Positions 6,977 to 13,053 of a stretch of 13,293 nucleotides of DNA are shown here, one piece after another (positions within the stretch are counted from its first letter, which is position 1; each line of letters opens with the position of its first letter). This DNA comes from an uncultured Desulfovibrio sp. (GTDB taxonomy: Bacteria > Desulfobacterota > Desulfovibrionia > Desulfovibrionales > Desulfovibrionaceae), in assembly GCA_900553145.1 (NCBI GenBank), contig USCL01000084.1:1-13293 (forward strand), written 5' to 3'. Position numbers and translations under genes: made by a program. The notes under the pieces are model-generated. The model was not told where the DNA came from. It was given only the letters and a program-made list of their open reading frames with translations, and ran no database searches.

Positions 6977-8275
6977 ATGGATGAGCTGACCCTTCTCGCC
7001 AACGCCCTCATGGCGCTTGACGACAAGCTCGCCGCCTGCATGAAATGCGGCATGTGCCAGTCCGTATGTCCCGTATTCGGCGAAACCCTCATGGAAGCCG
7101 ACGTGACCCGCGGAAAGCTCACGCTGCTGGAAAAATTGGCTCACCGTCTCATTGAGGACCCGGACGCGGTCAACGAAAAGCTCAATCGTTGCCTCCTGTG
7201 CGGCTCTTGTCAGGCGAACTGCCCTTCCGGCGTTTCCATCTTGGAAATCTTCATGGAGGCCCGCGCTATCGTCGCGGCTTATAAAGGCCTTTCGCCATTC
7301 AAAAAGGCCATCTTCCGCACCCTGCTGCCGAACCCGAAGCTGTTCGGCGCCCTGCTGAAAATCAGCGCCCCGTTCCAGGGCCTGGTCATGCGCGGCGACA
7401 ACAACGCGCAGGGAACCGTCATGTGCTCCCCCCTGCTGCGTCCGTTCCTCGGCGACCGCCACATGCAGCCCCTCGCCAAACAGACCCTCAGCGACAAGAT
7501 CGGCGCGGTGAACTCCCCCGCCGGGAAAAGCCGCTGCAAGGTGGCCTTCTTCCCCGGCTGCATGGGCGACAAGATCTTCACCAACGTTTCCGAAGCCTGC
7601 CTCAAGGTGTTCGACTATCACGAAGTCGGCGTCTATCTGCCCACCAACTATTCCTGTTGCGGCATCCCCGCCCTCTCGTCCGGCGACCTTGAAGGCTTCG
7701 AAAAGATGGTCATGCACAACGTGGACGTGTTGAAGGAAGGTTCCTTCGATCTCATCGTCACACCCTGCTCGTCCTGTACGGAAACCATCCGGTCCCTGTG
7801 GCCCAAGATGGCGGGCAAAATGCCCTACAAGTACCGCGACGCCATCAACGAGCTCTCCCAAAAGGCGATGGACATCAACGCCTTCCTCGTGGACGTGCTC
7901 AAGGTGAAGCCCCGCCAGCTCGGCCGCCACGGCCAGACCAAGGTGACCTATCACGAGTCCTGCCATCTGCTCCGTTCCCTCGGCGTCAGCGCGCAGCCCC
8001 GTGAGCTCATCCGTATGAACCCGGATTACGATCTCGTGGAGATGAAGGAAGCCGACCGCTGCTGTGGCTGCGGCGGCAGCTTCACCCTCTCCCACTACGA
8101 TCTGTCCCGCAAAATCGGTCAGCGCAAGCGCGACAACATCGTCGCCAGCGGCGCGGAAGTGGTCGCCACCGGCTGCCCCGCCTGTATGATGCAGCTTTCC
8201 GACATGCTCGCCCACAACGGCGACAACGTGACCGTCAAGCATACGATCGAAATCTATGCCGACTCGTTGAAATAA
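6977..8275 (+). CDS. glcF: GlcF-type Fe-S subunit with two 4Fe-4S motifs and two CCG domains
   Basis: A 432-residue electron-transfer partner of the flavoprotein encoded just upstream. It has two ferredoxin-type motifs, CMKCGMCQSVCP (Cys 21, 24, 27, 31) and CLLCGSCQANCP (Cys 72, 75, 78, 82), each probably holding a 4Fe-4S cluster. Two cysteine-rich CCG domains follow: the first with FFPGC (Cys195), CCG (227-229) and CSSC (264-267), the second with HESCH (Cys329), CCGCGG (362-367) and GCPAC (399-403). CCG domains of this type bind Fe-S centres in heterodisulfide reductase, GlpC and LutA/LldE relatives. The order matches GlcF. No membrane segment is obvious, so it probably docks peripherally at the membrane. 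ATG 6977 has GGAG 8 bases upstream, inside the 3' end of glcD, and a 3-base gap to its stop, indicating one mRNA and coupled translation. Electrons would go from FAD through these clusters to quinone or another carrier; the acceptor cannot be read from sequence. Confidence 0.9.
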   Translation: MDELTLLANALMALDDKLAACMKCGMCQSVCPVFGETLMEADVTRGKLTLLEKLAHRLIEDPDAVNEKLNRCLLCGSCQANCPSGVSILEIFMEARAIVAAYKGLSPFKKAIFRTLLPNPKLFGALLKISAPFQGLVMRGDNNAQGTVMCSPLLRPFLGDRHMQPLAKQTLSDKIGAVNSPAGKSRCKVAFFPGCMGDKIFTNVSEACLKVFDYHEVGVYLPTNYSCCGIPALSSGDLEGFEKMVMHNVDVLKEGSFDLIVTPCSSCTETIRSLWPKMAGKMPYKYRDAINELSQKAMDINAFLVDVLKVKPRQLGRHGQTKVTYHESCHLLRSLGVSAQPRELIRMNPDYDLVEMKEADRCCGCGGSFTLSHYDLSRKIGQRKRDNIVASGAEVVATGCPACMMQLSDMLAHNGDNVTVKHTIEIYADSLK

Positions 8276-8276
8276 G

Positions 8277-8327
8277 GGAGGGGAGCCTCCGGCGGCAAGA
8301 GGGCTACCGCCCCCCGGACCCCCTCAA
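8277..8327. repeat. GC-rich repeat hairpin after glcF (REP-like)
   Basis: Immediately after the glcF stop, a GGGAGG-rich lead-in is followed by CCGGCGG (8290-8296) that folds back on CCGCC...CCGG (8307-8317) and then a CCCCC run. From memory, closely similar CCTCCGGCGGC...GCCGCCCCC elements recur between genes in Desulfovibrio genomes; no second copy is in this window, so the repeat status is inference. Confidence 0.5.
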
Positions 8328-8328
8328 A

Positions 8329-8384
8329 GCGAAAAGAAAGAGTTCCCATGCAGCTTACGCCGCATGGGAACTCTTTCTTTTCGC
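8329..8384. terminator. 23-bp perfect hairpin, likely bidirectional terminator
   Basis: The arm at 8329-8351 is exactly complementary to 8362-8384, with a 10-base loop. The outer half of each arm is A/T-rich (GAAAAGAAAGA / TCTTTCTTTTC), so each strand ends its stem in a U-rich stretch, and the inner half is the stable GTTCCCATGC / GCATGGGAAC. It lies between the convergent glcF and acetyltransferase genes and can serve both. A 23-bp perfect stem is unusually long for a simple terminator. Confidence 0.85.
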
Positions 8385-8420
8385 GTAGGGAGATCCAAAG
8401 GCTGTCTTCTAAAAAAGGAG

Positions 8421-8909
8421 CTAAGAAGAAAACTCCAGAATCATATCATACCAGACCGCCCCGCCGTGTTGTGACTGGGAAACGCCCAAATTCTTGAAGC
8501 CGAATTGGGCATAGTAGTGCAGGAGGTGTTCCTTGCACGTCAGGATGCAGCCGCGGCGCCCGTCTTCGCGGGCATGTTCGATGAACGCGCGCATGAGCCG
8601 CCCCGCATATCCTTTGCGCCGGTATTCCGGCAGCACATCCAGACCGAACACGCTCTGCCATTTCCCGTCTTCCTTATGGAGTTCGGCATGCTCGAACATG
8701 GCGTCGGAAATCACGCGATCATCCGTCACCATGCCGTTCACAAAACCGACGAGTGTTCCGCCGTCTTCCAGCAAAAGGAAATGCCGGGAAAAAACCTTGA
8801 GCCGGGCCGCCAACGATTCCCGCGTGGCCGCTTCGCTCGCCGGAAAACAGATTGCCTCGACCCGGCAAACCGCGTCCAAATCGCCCTGTGTAGCCGTCCG
8901 TATCCACAT
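8421..8909 (-). CDS. GNAT family N-acetyltransferase
   Basis: A 162-residue acetyl-CoA-dependent transferase. The acetyl-CoA binding motif A is at about 86-106 (SVFGLDVLPEYRRKGYAGRLM, with the RRKGYAG pyrophosphate loop), and the motif B region is at 125-142 (CKEHLLHYYAQFGFKNLG). The N-terminal ICFPASEAAT segment and the C-terminal HGGAVWYDMILEF resemble the arylalkylamine-N-acetyltransferase-like branch of GNATs. The true acceptor cannot be told; small amines or amino acids are possible. Cytoplasmic, no signal or membrane segment. ATG 8909 has GGCGGGG about 3-9 bases upstream, a moderate ribosome site. It is a single gene, convergent with glcF, with a promoter candidate at 8995-9023 and a terminator-like hairpin between that promoter and the start codon. 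Confidence 0.9.
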   Translation of the reverse strand: MWIRTATQGDLDAVCRVEAICFPASEAATRESLAARLKVFSRHFLLLEDGGTLVGFVNGMVTDDRVISDAMFEHAELHKEDGKWQSVFGLDVLPEYRRKGYAGRLMRAFIEHAREDGRRGCILTCKEHLLHYYAQFGFKNLGVSQSQHGGAVWYDMILEFSS

Positions 8910-8941
8910 GAACCCCGCCTGACATCACAAAAAGTTCCCTC

Positions 8942-8970
8942 AAAAAAAAGCCCGCCTTTCAGACAAAGGC
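8942..8970 (-). terminator. Intrinsic terminator just upstream of the acetyltransferase gene
   Basis: On the minus strand GCCTTT pairs with AAAGGC around a 5-base loop (plus coordinates 8954-8970), followed by GGGC and eight consecutive T (plus 8942-8949). It ends 33 bases before the acetyltransferase ATG. It could stop read-through from aroA-tyrA, or, given the promoter candidate at 8995-9023, act as an attenuator in the acetyltransferase leader. Confidence 0.65.
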
Positions 8971-8994
8971 TTTCCGCTACGTTTTCCTTTCCCA

Positions 8995-9023
8995 ATGATA
9001 CGCCGGACAAAGATAAACAACAA
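8995..9023 (-). promoter_or_regulatory. Predicted promoter for the acetyltransferase gene
   Basis: On the minus strand TTGTTG (plus 9018-9023) is followed after exactly 17 bases by TATCAT (plus 8995-9000), which matches the -10 consensus at five of six positions. Transcription would start near 8988, upstream of the terminator hairpin at 8942-8970, giving an RNA leader of about 80 bases. Confidence 0.45.
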
Positions 9024-9059
9024 TTCCTCTCCCGACCTGACAAAAGGGATTCGATAAGC

Positions 9060-9154
9060 ACGAAAGTCTTTGGAGGGGAAAGGGAGGGGTTTGGGGAGAG
9101 GAAGGGGAATCGCTTGCCCCCTTTATGGGGGTTCTTCAGAAAGGTTCCCCTTCC
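9060..9154. repeat. G-rich intergenic element with nested hairpins, copy A
   Basis: A purine tract of G-runs (9060-9109) resembles the element at 13232-13293: ungapped alignment of the first 50 bases gives 35 identities by my count, both starting ACGAA. Here it ends in a cruciform: GGAAGGGGAA (9100-9109) pairs perfectly with TTCCCCTTCC (9145-9154), enclosing a second hairpin CCCCC-TTTAT-GGGGG (9117-9131). The structure begins 6 bases after the tyrA stop codon and may protect or end the aroA-tyrA mRNA, although no T-run follows. G-runs of 4 with short spacers (9074-9098) could also form a quadruplex on the plus strand. Confidence 0.6.
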
Positions 9155-9160
9155 CCGCCC

Positions 9161-9943
9161 CTAACGGGCTTCCTTCCACCACCACTGGGCGCGCTGGACC
9201 AGCACGTTGACGTCGCCGCCCGCGGCAACGTTGAGGAACGAACGGTACTGGCGGATGGACTCCTGACTCATGGGATTGGCCTCAAAGAGCCACTCGAACA
9301 GCGGGGCGTCCTCGGTGAGCAGCTTGCGCGAGGCTTCCAGACGCCGCCGGAAGGACGGCGTAATGAAGGGCAGCAATTCCTCGTGCTCGGCAAGCGTCGC
9401 AAAGTAGGCCAGACTGGAAATAAAGTTCAGCCCTTGGATGGATGCGGCGGCGCTGTCGTGGGCCTCGGCGGTCGAGCGGAAGGACGAACACCCCATGTCC
9501 GCAAAAAGCCCCTCCACAAGGGCAATATGGGCCTCCGCCGCCGCAACGCCCGGCGTGATGCATACCCGCATGTCGGAAGGCTGCGGCTTGGGGCCGAAGA
9601 GGGGATGCGTACCCACCACCGGCCCCGCGTAAGCCCGCTCCATCTGGGCCATCGGCTGCATCTTCACGGAAGTGATGTCCGCAAGGATCTGCCCGCCGTC
9701 CAAGTGCGGCACGAGGTGCGGCAGCACCCCGGCCATCGCCCCGGCCGGGATGCACAGGAATACGGCGTCCGCGCCCGGCAGGGCCTTGGCGAAGACGTCA
9801 TCGGTCAACGGCAGATCCACGCCCGCCACCGTATGCCCCGCCGCGCTCCAGCGCGCGGACAGCAAAGCCCCCATCCGGCCCCGGCAGCCGACGATCACCA
9901 AACGCCGGGGCGTAAAACCGCTTGTGCCCGTGTTGCCGCTCAT
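9161..9943 (-). CDS. tyrA: Prephenate dehydrogenase
   Basis: A 260-residue monofunctional enzyme that oxidatively decarboxylates prephenate to 4-hydroxyphenylpyruvate, the committed step towards tyrosine. The N-terminal Rossmann fold starts at RRLVIVGCRGRMG (13-25), a GxxGxMG dinucleotide loop. GTHPLFGP (111-118) is the conserved HPxFGP substrate-site block, and EAHDSAAASIQGLNF (160-174) corresponds to the EHDxxxxxIQALRHF region in which the catalytic His of E. coli TyrA lies, so His162 is the likely catalytic residue. There is no fused chorismate mutase domain and no ACT domain. I chose ATG 9943 because it overlaps the aroA stop as ATGA; an in-frame ATG at 9964 lies inside aroA and is possible. 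Tight coupling to aroA puts it under the same leader attenuator. In Desulfovibrio genomes aroA and tyrA lie next to each other in an aromatic amino acid cluster; here neither pheA nor trp genes are adjacent. Confidence 0.9.
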   Translation of the reverse strand: MSGNTGTSGFTPRRLVIVGCRGRMGALLSARWSAAGHTVAGVDLPLTDDVFAKALPGADAVFLCIPAGAMAGVLPHLVPHLDGGQILADITSVKMQPMAQMERAYAGPVVGTHPLFGPKPQPSDMRVCITPGVAAAEAHIALVEGLFADMGCSSFRSTAEAHDSAAASIQGLNFISSLAYFATLAEHEELLPFITPSFRRRLEASRKLLTEDAPLFEWLFEANPMSQESIRQYRSFLNVAAGGDVNVLVQRAQWWWKEAR

Positions 9944-11268
9944 ACCCGCACCTGTCCCCAGCATTCCCAGAAATTCGGAAACGATTTGCTCACGCAGGAC
10001 GGATCGTCCAGCGTCAGACGTCCTCCCCGCAATTCAAGCAGGGCCAAACTCATGGCGATACGGTGATCGCCGTGCGCGGAAAACGAAATGCCGTCAAGCG
10101 AATGCAGCCGCGATGCCAGAGAGGGGTCGCCGTGGATGGTCAGGCCGTCGCCGTGCTCGTCGCACCGGACGCCCACTTTGGACAATTCCCGAGCCGGAAC
10201 CGCAATGCGATCGCATTCCTTGATCCGCAGGTGCGCCGCATTCCACAGGCGGGTGGGGCCGGACGCGTGCGCCGCCACCACCGCCACTGTGGGAACCAGA
10301 TCCGGGCAACGGCTCATGTCCGCCACCACGCCGCGCAGCTCCGAGGGATGGACGATCACGGCGTCAGGCTCGATGTCGATCCGCGCGCCCATATCGCGCA
10401 GGATGTCCAGCATCACGCGATCCCCCTGCAACGAATCCGCCCGCAGCCCTTCAATACGCACGGGGCGGGTCCCGATGGCCCCGGCGGCAAGCAGGTAGGA
10501 CGCGCCCGACCAGTCGCCTTCCACGGCGTAGCGGCCCGCCCGGTACATGGCGGGCACCATGCGGAAGCGGACGTTCCCCGGCTCCGCCTCCTCCAGCGTG
10601 TGCCAGTCGACGGCGCTCCACGCGTCGCCTTCCCGCCGCTCCACGGCAAACGGCACGCCAAAGCTTTCCAGCGCCTGAAGGGTCAGGCCGACATACGGCC
10701 ACGAAACGACCTTGCCGCCGCCGATATTGACGGTCAGGGGGGCGCGCGCCAGCGGGGCCGCCAGCAGCACGCCGGAAAGGTACTGGCTCGACTCGTCCAT
10801 GCCGATGCTGATTTCCCCACCATCCAACCCGCAGGTTTTCAGGACGAAAGGCGGGAACCCCGGCTTGCCTTCAAACGTGAAGGACACGCCGAGCGTCTCC
10901 AGCGCGGCGGTCAGCTCCCCAATGGGCCGTTCGTGCATACGGGGAGCGCCGTGGATACGGAAACGCCCCATCCCGGCGGCGAGCACGGCGGTCAGCAACC
11001 GGCAGGTCGTGCCGGATTCGTGCACGTCGCAGGACAGCGGGTCCACCGAACCGCCGTTCGGCTGGCCCCCCACGCCGGAAACAGTGTACTCGCCCTCTCC
11101 GGTACGGACAATGCCCGCCCCCGCCCCTCTGAGGATCGCCATCGTGCGCTCCAAGTCCTTGCTCTCGAGCACGCGGCTCACCACGGAATCCCCCTGAGCG
11201 AGGGCCGCGCCCATAACCATGCGATGCGATACCGACTTCGACGCCGGAGCCTGTACTGTAATCATCAT
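9940..11268 (-). CDS. aroA: 3-phosphoshikimate 1-carboxyvinyltransferase (EPSP synthase)
   Basis: A 442-residue enzyme joining phosphoenolpyruvate to shikimate-3-phosphate, step six of the shikimate pathway. Seen: KSVSHR (11-16, phosphate-binding Lys/Ser/Arg), ESGTTCRLLTA (84-94), MHERPIGEL (111-119), SSQYLSGVLLAAP (160-172), EGDWSGASY (250-258), CPDLVPTVAVVAA (321-333, with catalytic Asp323), LRIKECDRI (347-355) and HGDHRIAM (399-406). The PEP loop is unusual: E. coli has GNAGTAMRPL, here it is HESGTTCRLL, so the Asn94 equivalent is Glu84 and the Pro101 equivalent is Leu91; the glycine corresponding to Gly96 is kept (Gly86). Translation begins at one of two adjacent ATG codons (11268 or 11265); the ribosome site is weak (GGTTGGA). 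First gene of aroA-tyrA and preceded by a leader peptide and terminator (11291-11466), which implies attenuation control. Confidence 0.95.
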   Translation of the reverse strand: MMITVQAPASKSVSHRMVMGAALAQGDSVVSRVLESKDLERTMAILRGAGAGIVRTGEGEYTVSGVGGQPNGGSVDPLSCDVHESGTTCRLLTAVLAAGMGRFRIHGAPRMHERPIGELTAALETLGVSFTFEGKPGFPPFVLKTCGLDGGEISIGMDESSQYLSGVLLAAPLARAPLTVNIGGGKVVSWPYVGLTLQALESFGVPFAVERREGDAWSAVDWHTLEEAEPGNVRFRMVPAMYRAGRYAVEGDWSGASYLLAAGAIGTRPVRIEGLRADSLQGDRVMLDILRDMGARIDIEPDAVIVHPSELRGVVADMSRCPDLVPTVAVVAAHASGPTRLWNAAHLRIKECDRIAVPARELSKVGVRCDEHGDGLTIHGDPSLASRLHSLDGISFSAHGDHRIAMSLALLELRGGRLTLDDPSCVSKSFPNFWECWGQVRV

Positions 11269-11290
11269 TCCAACCCGCTTGCTGCTGATG

Positions 11291-11328
11291 AAAAAACAAA
11301 AGGGCCGCGAACACTCCGTTCGCGGCCC
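11291..11328 (-). terminator. Attenuator: intrinsic terminator in the aroA leader
   Basis: On the minus strand GGGCCGCGAAC pairs with GTTCGCGGCCC (plus 11302-11312 and 11318-11328), an uninterrupted 11-bp GC-rich stem with a 5-base loop, followed by TTTTGTTTTTT (plus 11291-11301). It ends only 22 bases before the aroA ATG and follows a leader ORF rich in Tyr codons, with a promoter further upstream. A strong terminator in this place makes sense only as a conditional stop of aroA-tyrA transcription. Confidence 0.9.
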
Positions 11329-11341
11329 CTGATCAACGCTT

Positions 11342-11364
11342 GTCCTGACGCTACACCGTCAGAC
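11342..11364 (-). promoter_or_regulatory. Leader hairpin across the leader-peptide stop codon
   Basis: On the minus strand GTCTGACG (plus 11357-11364) pairs with CGTCAGGAC (plus 11342-11350) with one bulged G and the loop GTGTAG. The 5' arm contains the TGA stop of the leader ORF (11359-11361), so a ribosome reaching the stop would melt it, while one stalled on the Tyr codons (11395-11406) would leave it free. It may be a pause hairpin or part of the switch. I could not find by eye a long antiterminator; the only upstream match to the terminator's 5' arm is 5 bp (GCGGC at plus 11377-11381). Confidence 0.6.
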
Positions 11365-11466
11365 GCACGCCCCAACGCCGCTTCTGCCCCTAAAGTAATA
11401 GTAATAGCAAAGACCCCAGTTCATGGGGGCTTCACACAGGGAAAGGGCGGCATTGAACGAAACCAT
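11359..11466 (-). CDS. aroA-tyrA leader peptide with a Tyr4-Phe run
   Basis: A 35-codon ORF, too small to be listed by usual gene finders. It starts at ATG 11466 with AAAGGA (plus 11475-11480) 8 bases upstream and stops at TGA 11359-11361. Residues 17-28 read WGLCYYYYFRGR: Trp17, then Tyr21-24 (TAT TAC TAT TAC) and Phe25 (TTT) in a row. The next arginines are AGG and AGA, codons scarcely used by the neighbouring genes, which could add pausing. An internal ATG at 11424 would give a 21-residue version with the same Tyr run but has no good ribosome site. By analogy with the pheA, trp and his leader peptides of enteric bacteria, it is a translation sensor: stalling at Tyr (or Phe) codons when charged tRNA is scarce should prevent the terminator at 11291-11328 from forming. 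The protein itself probably has no function. Existence and role are inferred, but all parts are in order and spacing. Confidence 0.85.
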   Translation of the reverse strand: MVSFNAALSLCEAPMNWGLCYYYYFRGRSGVGACV

Positions 11467-11501
11467 CTGGCGATTCCTTTACTCAAAAAAACGTAAGGAC
11501 T

Positions 11502-11531
11502 ACCCTAAAACCAACGCGGGAAAAATGTCAA
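11502..11531 (-). promoter_or_regulatory. Predicted promoter of the aroA leader transcript
   Basis: A perfect -35 TTGACA (plus 11526-11531) is followed after 18 bases by TAGGGT (plus 11502-11507), which keeps the key first two and last positions of the -10. Transcription would start near 11495, about 30 bases before the leader-peptide ATG. It lies downstream of the dapL terminator. Confidence 0.55.
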
Positions 11532-11704
11532 GTTACGGCCCCGCAGCAAAAAGGACATTTCCCGAGAGCCCCCTTCTTTCCGGAACGTACCCCACAACCC
11601 ATTGAACGGACTGCGTATCGGCAGGAACTCTTTGACTCTTTACACATCAGGCAGGCTTCCCGGATCCTCCGACAGGCGTTTCGCTGCCCGCAGATGCCGC
11701 GAGC

Positions 11705-11760
11705 AAAAAAAAACGGGAAAGCCGTGGGCCTCCTTCCGGGGCGTTTTCCCCGGCTTCCCC
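11705..11760 (-). terminator. Intrinsic terminator of dapL
   Basis: On the minus strand GGGGAAGCCG (plus 11751-11760) pairs with CGGCTTTCCC (plus 11715-11724) with one G-T pair, enclosing an inner hairpin CCGGGG-AAAACG-CCCCGG (which overlaps the outer stem edge), and is followed by nine T (plus 11705-11713). It starts 11 bases after the dapL stop and isolates dapL from the aroA leader. Confidence 0.85.
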
Positions 11761-11771
11761 TGATTCCTTTT

Positions 11772-13031
11772 TCAGCCTTGCTTCTTGATCCACCCGGACC
11801 AGTGCCCCGCATCGGCAATGCGGCGCATGGCCTTTTCGGTATTTTCGTGAGAGCCGAACGCCGTCAGGCGGAAATAGCCTTCGCCGCTCGGGCCGAACCC
11901 CACGCCGGGAGTCCCCACGATGCCGAGACGGTTCAGGAGCACTTCAAAAAACGCCCACGAATCCATGCCGCCCGGCGTCTTCAGCCAGATATACGGGGCG
12001 TTCACGCCGCCATAGACGTCCAGCCCGGCGGCCTGCAACCCGTTGCGGATGGTCGAGGCGTTTTCCATGTAGTAGTCCACGTTGTCCCGGACCTCCCGCC
12101 GCCCTTCGGGCGAATAGACGGCTTCGGCGGCGCGCTGCACGATGTAGGGGCAACCGTTGTATTTGGTCGTCTGGCGGCGGTTCCACAGCGGCTTGAGGGG
12201 CAGCATCCGGCCATCGGCGGCGCGCGCCTTCACGGCCTCGGGAACCACCACATACCCGCAGCGCAGCCCGGTGAACCCGGCTGGCTTGGAGAAACTGCGG
12301 AACTCCACGGCCACCTCTTTCGCCCCTTCCAGCTCGTAGATGCTGTGAGGGATGCCGTCTTCCCGGATATAGGCCTCATACGCCGCATCAAACAGGATAA
12401 GGCACTGGTTGTCGCGGGCGTAGTTCACCCAGCGTTGGAGTTCGGCGCGGTTCAGGGCCGTCCCGGTGGGGTTGTTCGGCAAACACAGATAGATGACGTC
12501 GGGACGCTTCAGGGGCAGGGCCGGAACAAAACCGTTTTCGGCCGTGCAGGGCAGATAGACGAGCCCCGACCAGCTCCCTTTCCCGTCGAGCTTCCCGGCG
12601 CGGCCTCCCATGACGTTGGAATCCACGTACACCGGATATACGGGATCGGTCACGGCGATGACATTCCCGCGCCCGAACAGTTCCTGAAAATTGCCGAGGT
12701 CGCACTTGGCCCCGTCGCTGACGAAAATGTCGTCAGGATCGATCTCCACGCCGCGAGAGGCGAAATCCCCTTGCGCGATGGCTTCGCGCAGAAAGCGGTA
12801 GCCCTGCTCCGGGCCATAGCCGCGGAAGCCCTCGGCGGTCGCCTGTTCGTCCACGGCCTTGTGCAACGCCTTGACGACGGACGGCGGCAGGGGACGGGTC
12901 ACGTCGCCGATGCCGAGACGGACAAGCTCCACTTTCGGATGGTTTTCCTTAAAAACGTTCACCTTGTGCGCGATATCGGCGAAAAGATAGCTGCCCGGCA
13001 GCTTGAGATAGTCGTCGTTGATCTGTGCCAT
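11772..13031 (-). CDS. dapL: LL-diaminopimelate aminotransferase
   Basis: A 419-residue PLP-dependent aminotransferase of fold type I. It converts tetrahydrodipicolinate directly to LL-2,6-diaminopimelate with glutamate as amino donor, replacing the DapD/DapC/DapE steps, for lysine and peptidoglycan. Seen: YLFADIAHKV (15-24), RLGIGDVTRPLP (38-49), GYGPEQGY (71-78), DGAKCDLGN (106-114), DPVYPVYVDSNVMGGRAG (129-146), a DapL hallmark, PNNPTG (185-190), FDAAYEAYI (214-222) and SFSKPAGFTGLR (246-257), with Lys249 the PLP Schiff-base lysine. Length fits the plant/Chlamydia-type DapL (about 394-410). ATG 13031 has AGGAG 8 bases upstream; the frame is open 64 codons further but without family residues. 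Single gene with its own terminator. A hairpin with T-run at 13054-13079 lies just before its ribosome site. Confidence 0.95.
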   Translation of the reverse strand: MAQINDDYLKLPGSYLFADIAHKVNVFKENHPKVELVRLGIGDVTRPLPPSVVKALHKAVDEQATAEGFRGYGPEQGYRFLREAIAQGDFASRGVEIDPDDIFVSDGAKCDLGNFQELFGRGNVIAVTDPVYPVYVDSNVMGGRAGKLDGKGSWSGLVYLPCTAENGFVPALPLKRPDVIYLCLPNNPTGTALNRAELQRWVNYARDNQCLILFDAAYEAYIREDGIPHSIYELEGAKEVAVEFRSFSKPAGFTGLRCGYVVVPEAVKARAADGRMLPLKPLWNRRQTTKYNGCPYIVQRAAEAVYSPEGRREVRDNVDYYMENASTIRNGLQAAGLDVYGGVNAPYIWLKTPGGMDSWAFFEVLLNRLGIVGTPGVGFGPSGEGYFRLTAFGSHENTEKAMRRIADAGHWSGWIKKQG

Positions 13032-13053
13032 TGGATATGCTCCTGAGAATACT

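Noticed and set aside
5564..8242. 892-codon open frame on the minus strand across glcD and glcF
   Set aside because: Antisense shadow of two certain genes; low-complexity Gly/Ala/His/Asp composition without a known fold.
11528..11647. Minus-strand ORF of 39 codons with five cysteines (MCKESK... to ...KCPFCCG) between dapL and aroA
   Set aside because: The Cys pattern is eye-catching, but there is only a distant GGGAAG as ribosome site, the ORF lies after the dapL terminator without a promoter I can see, and its stop codon is inside the aroA -35 box. Not supported without conservation.
9922..13046. Long plus-strand open frames opposite aroA (9922-11496) and dapL (11694-13046)
   Set aside because: Products are Arg/Pro/His-rich with no recognisable domain; the minus-strand genes carry all family motifs.
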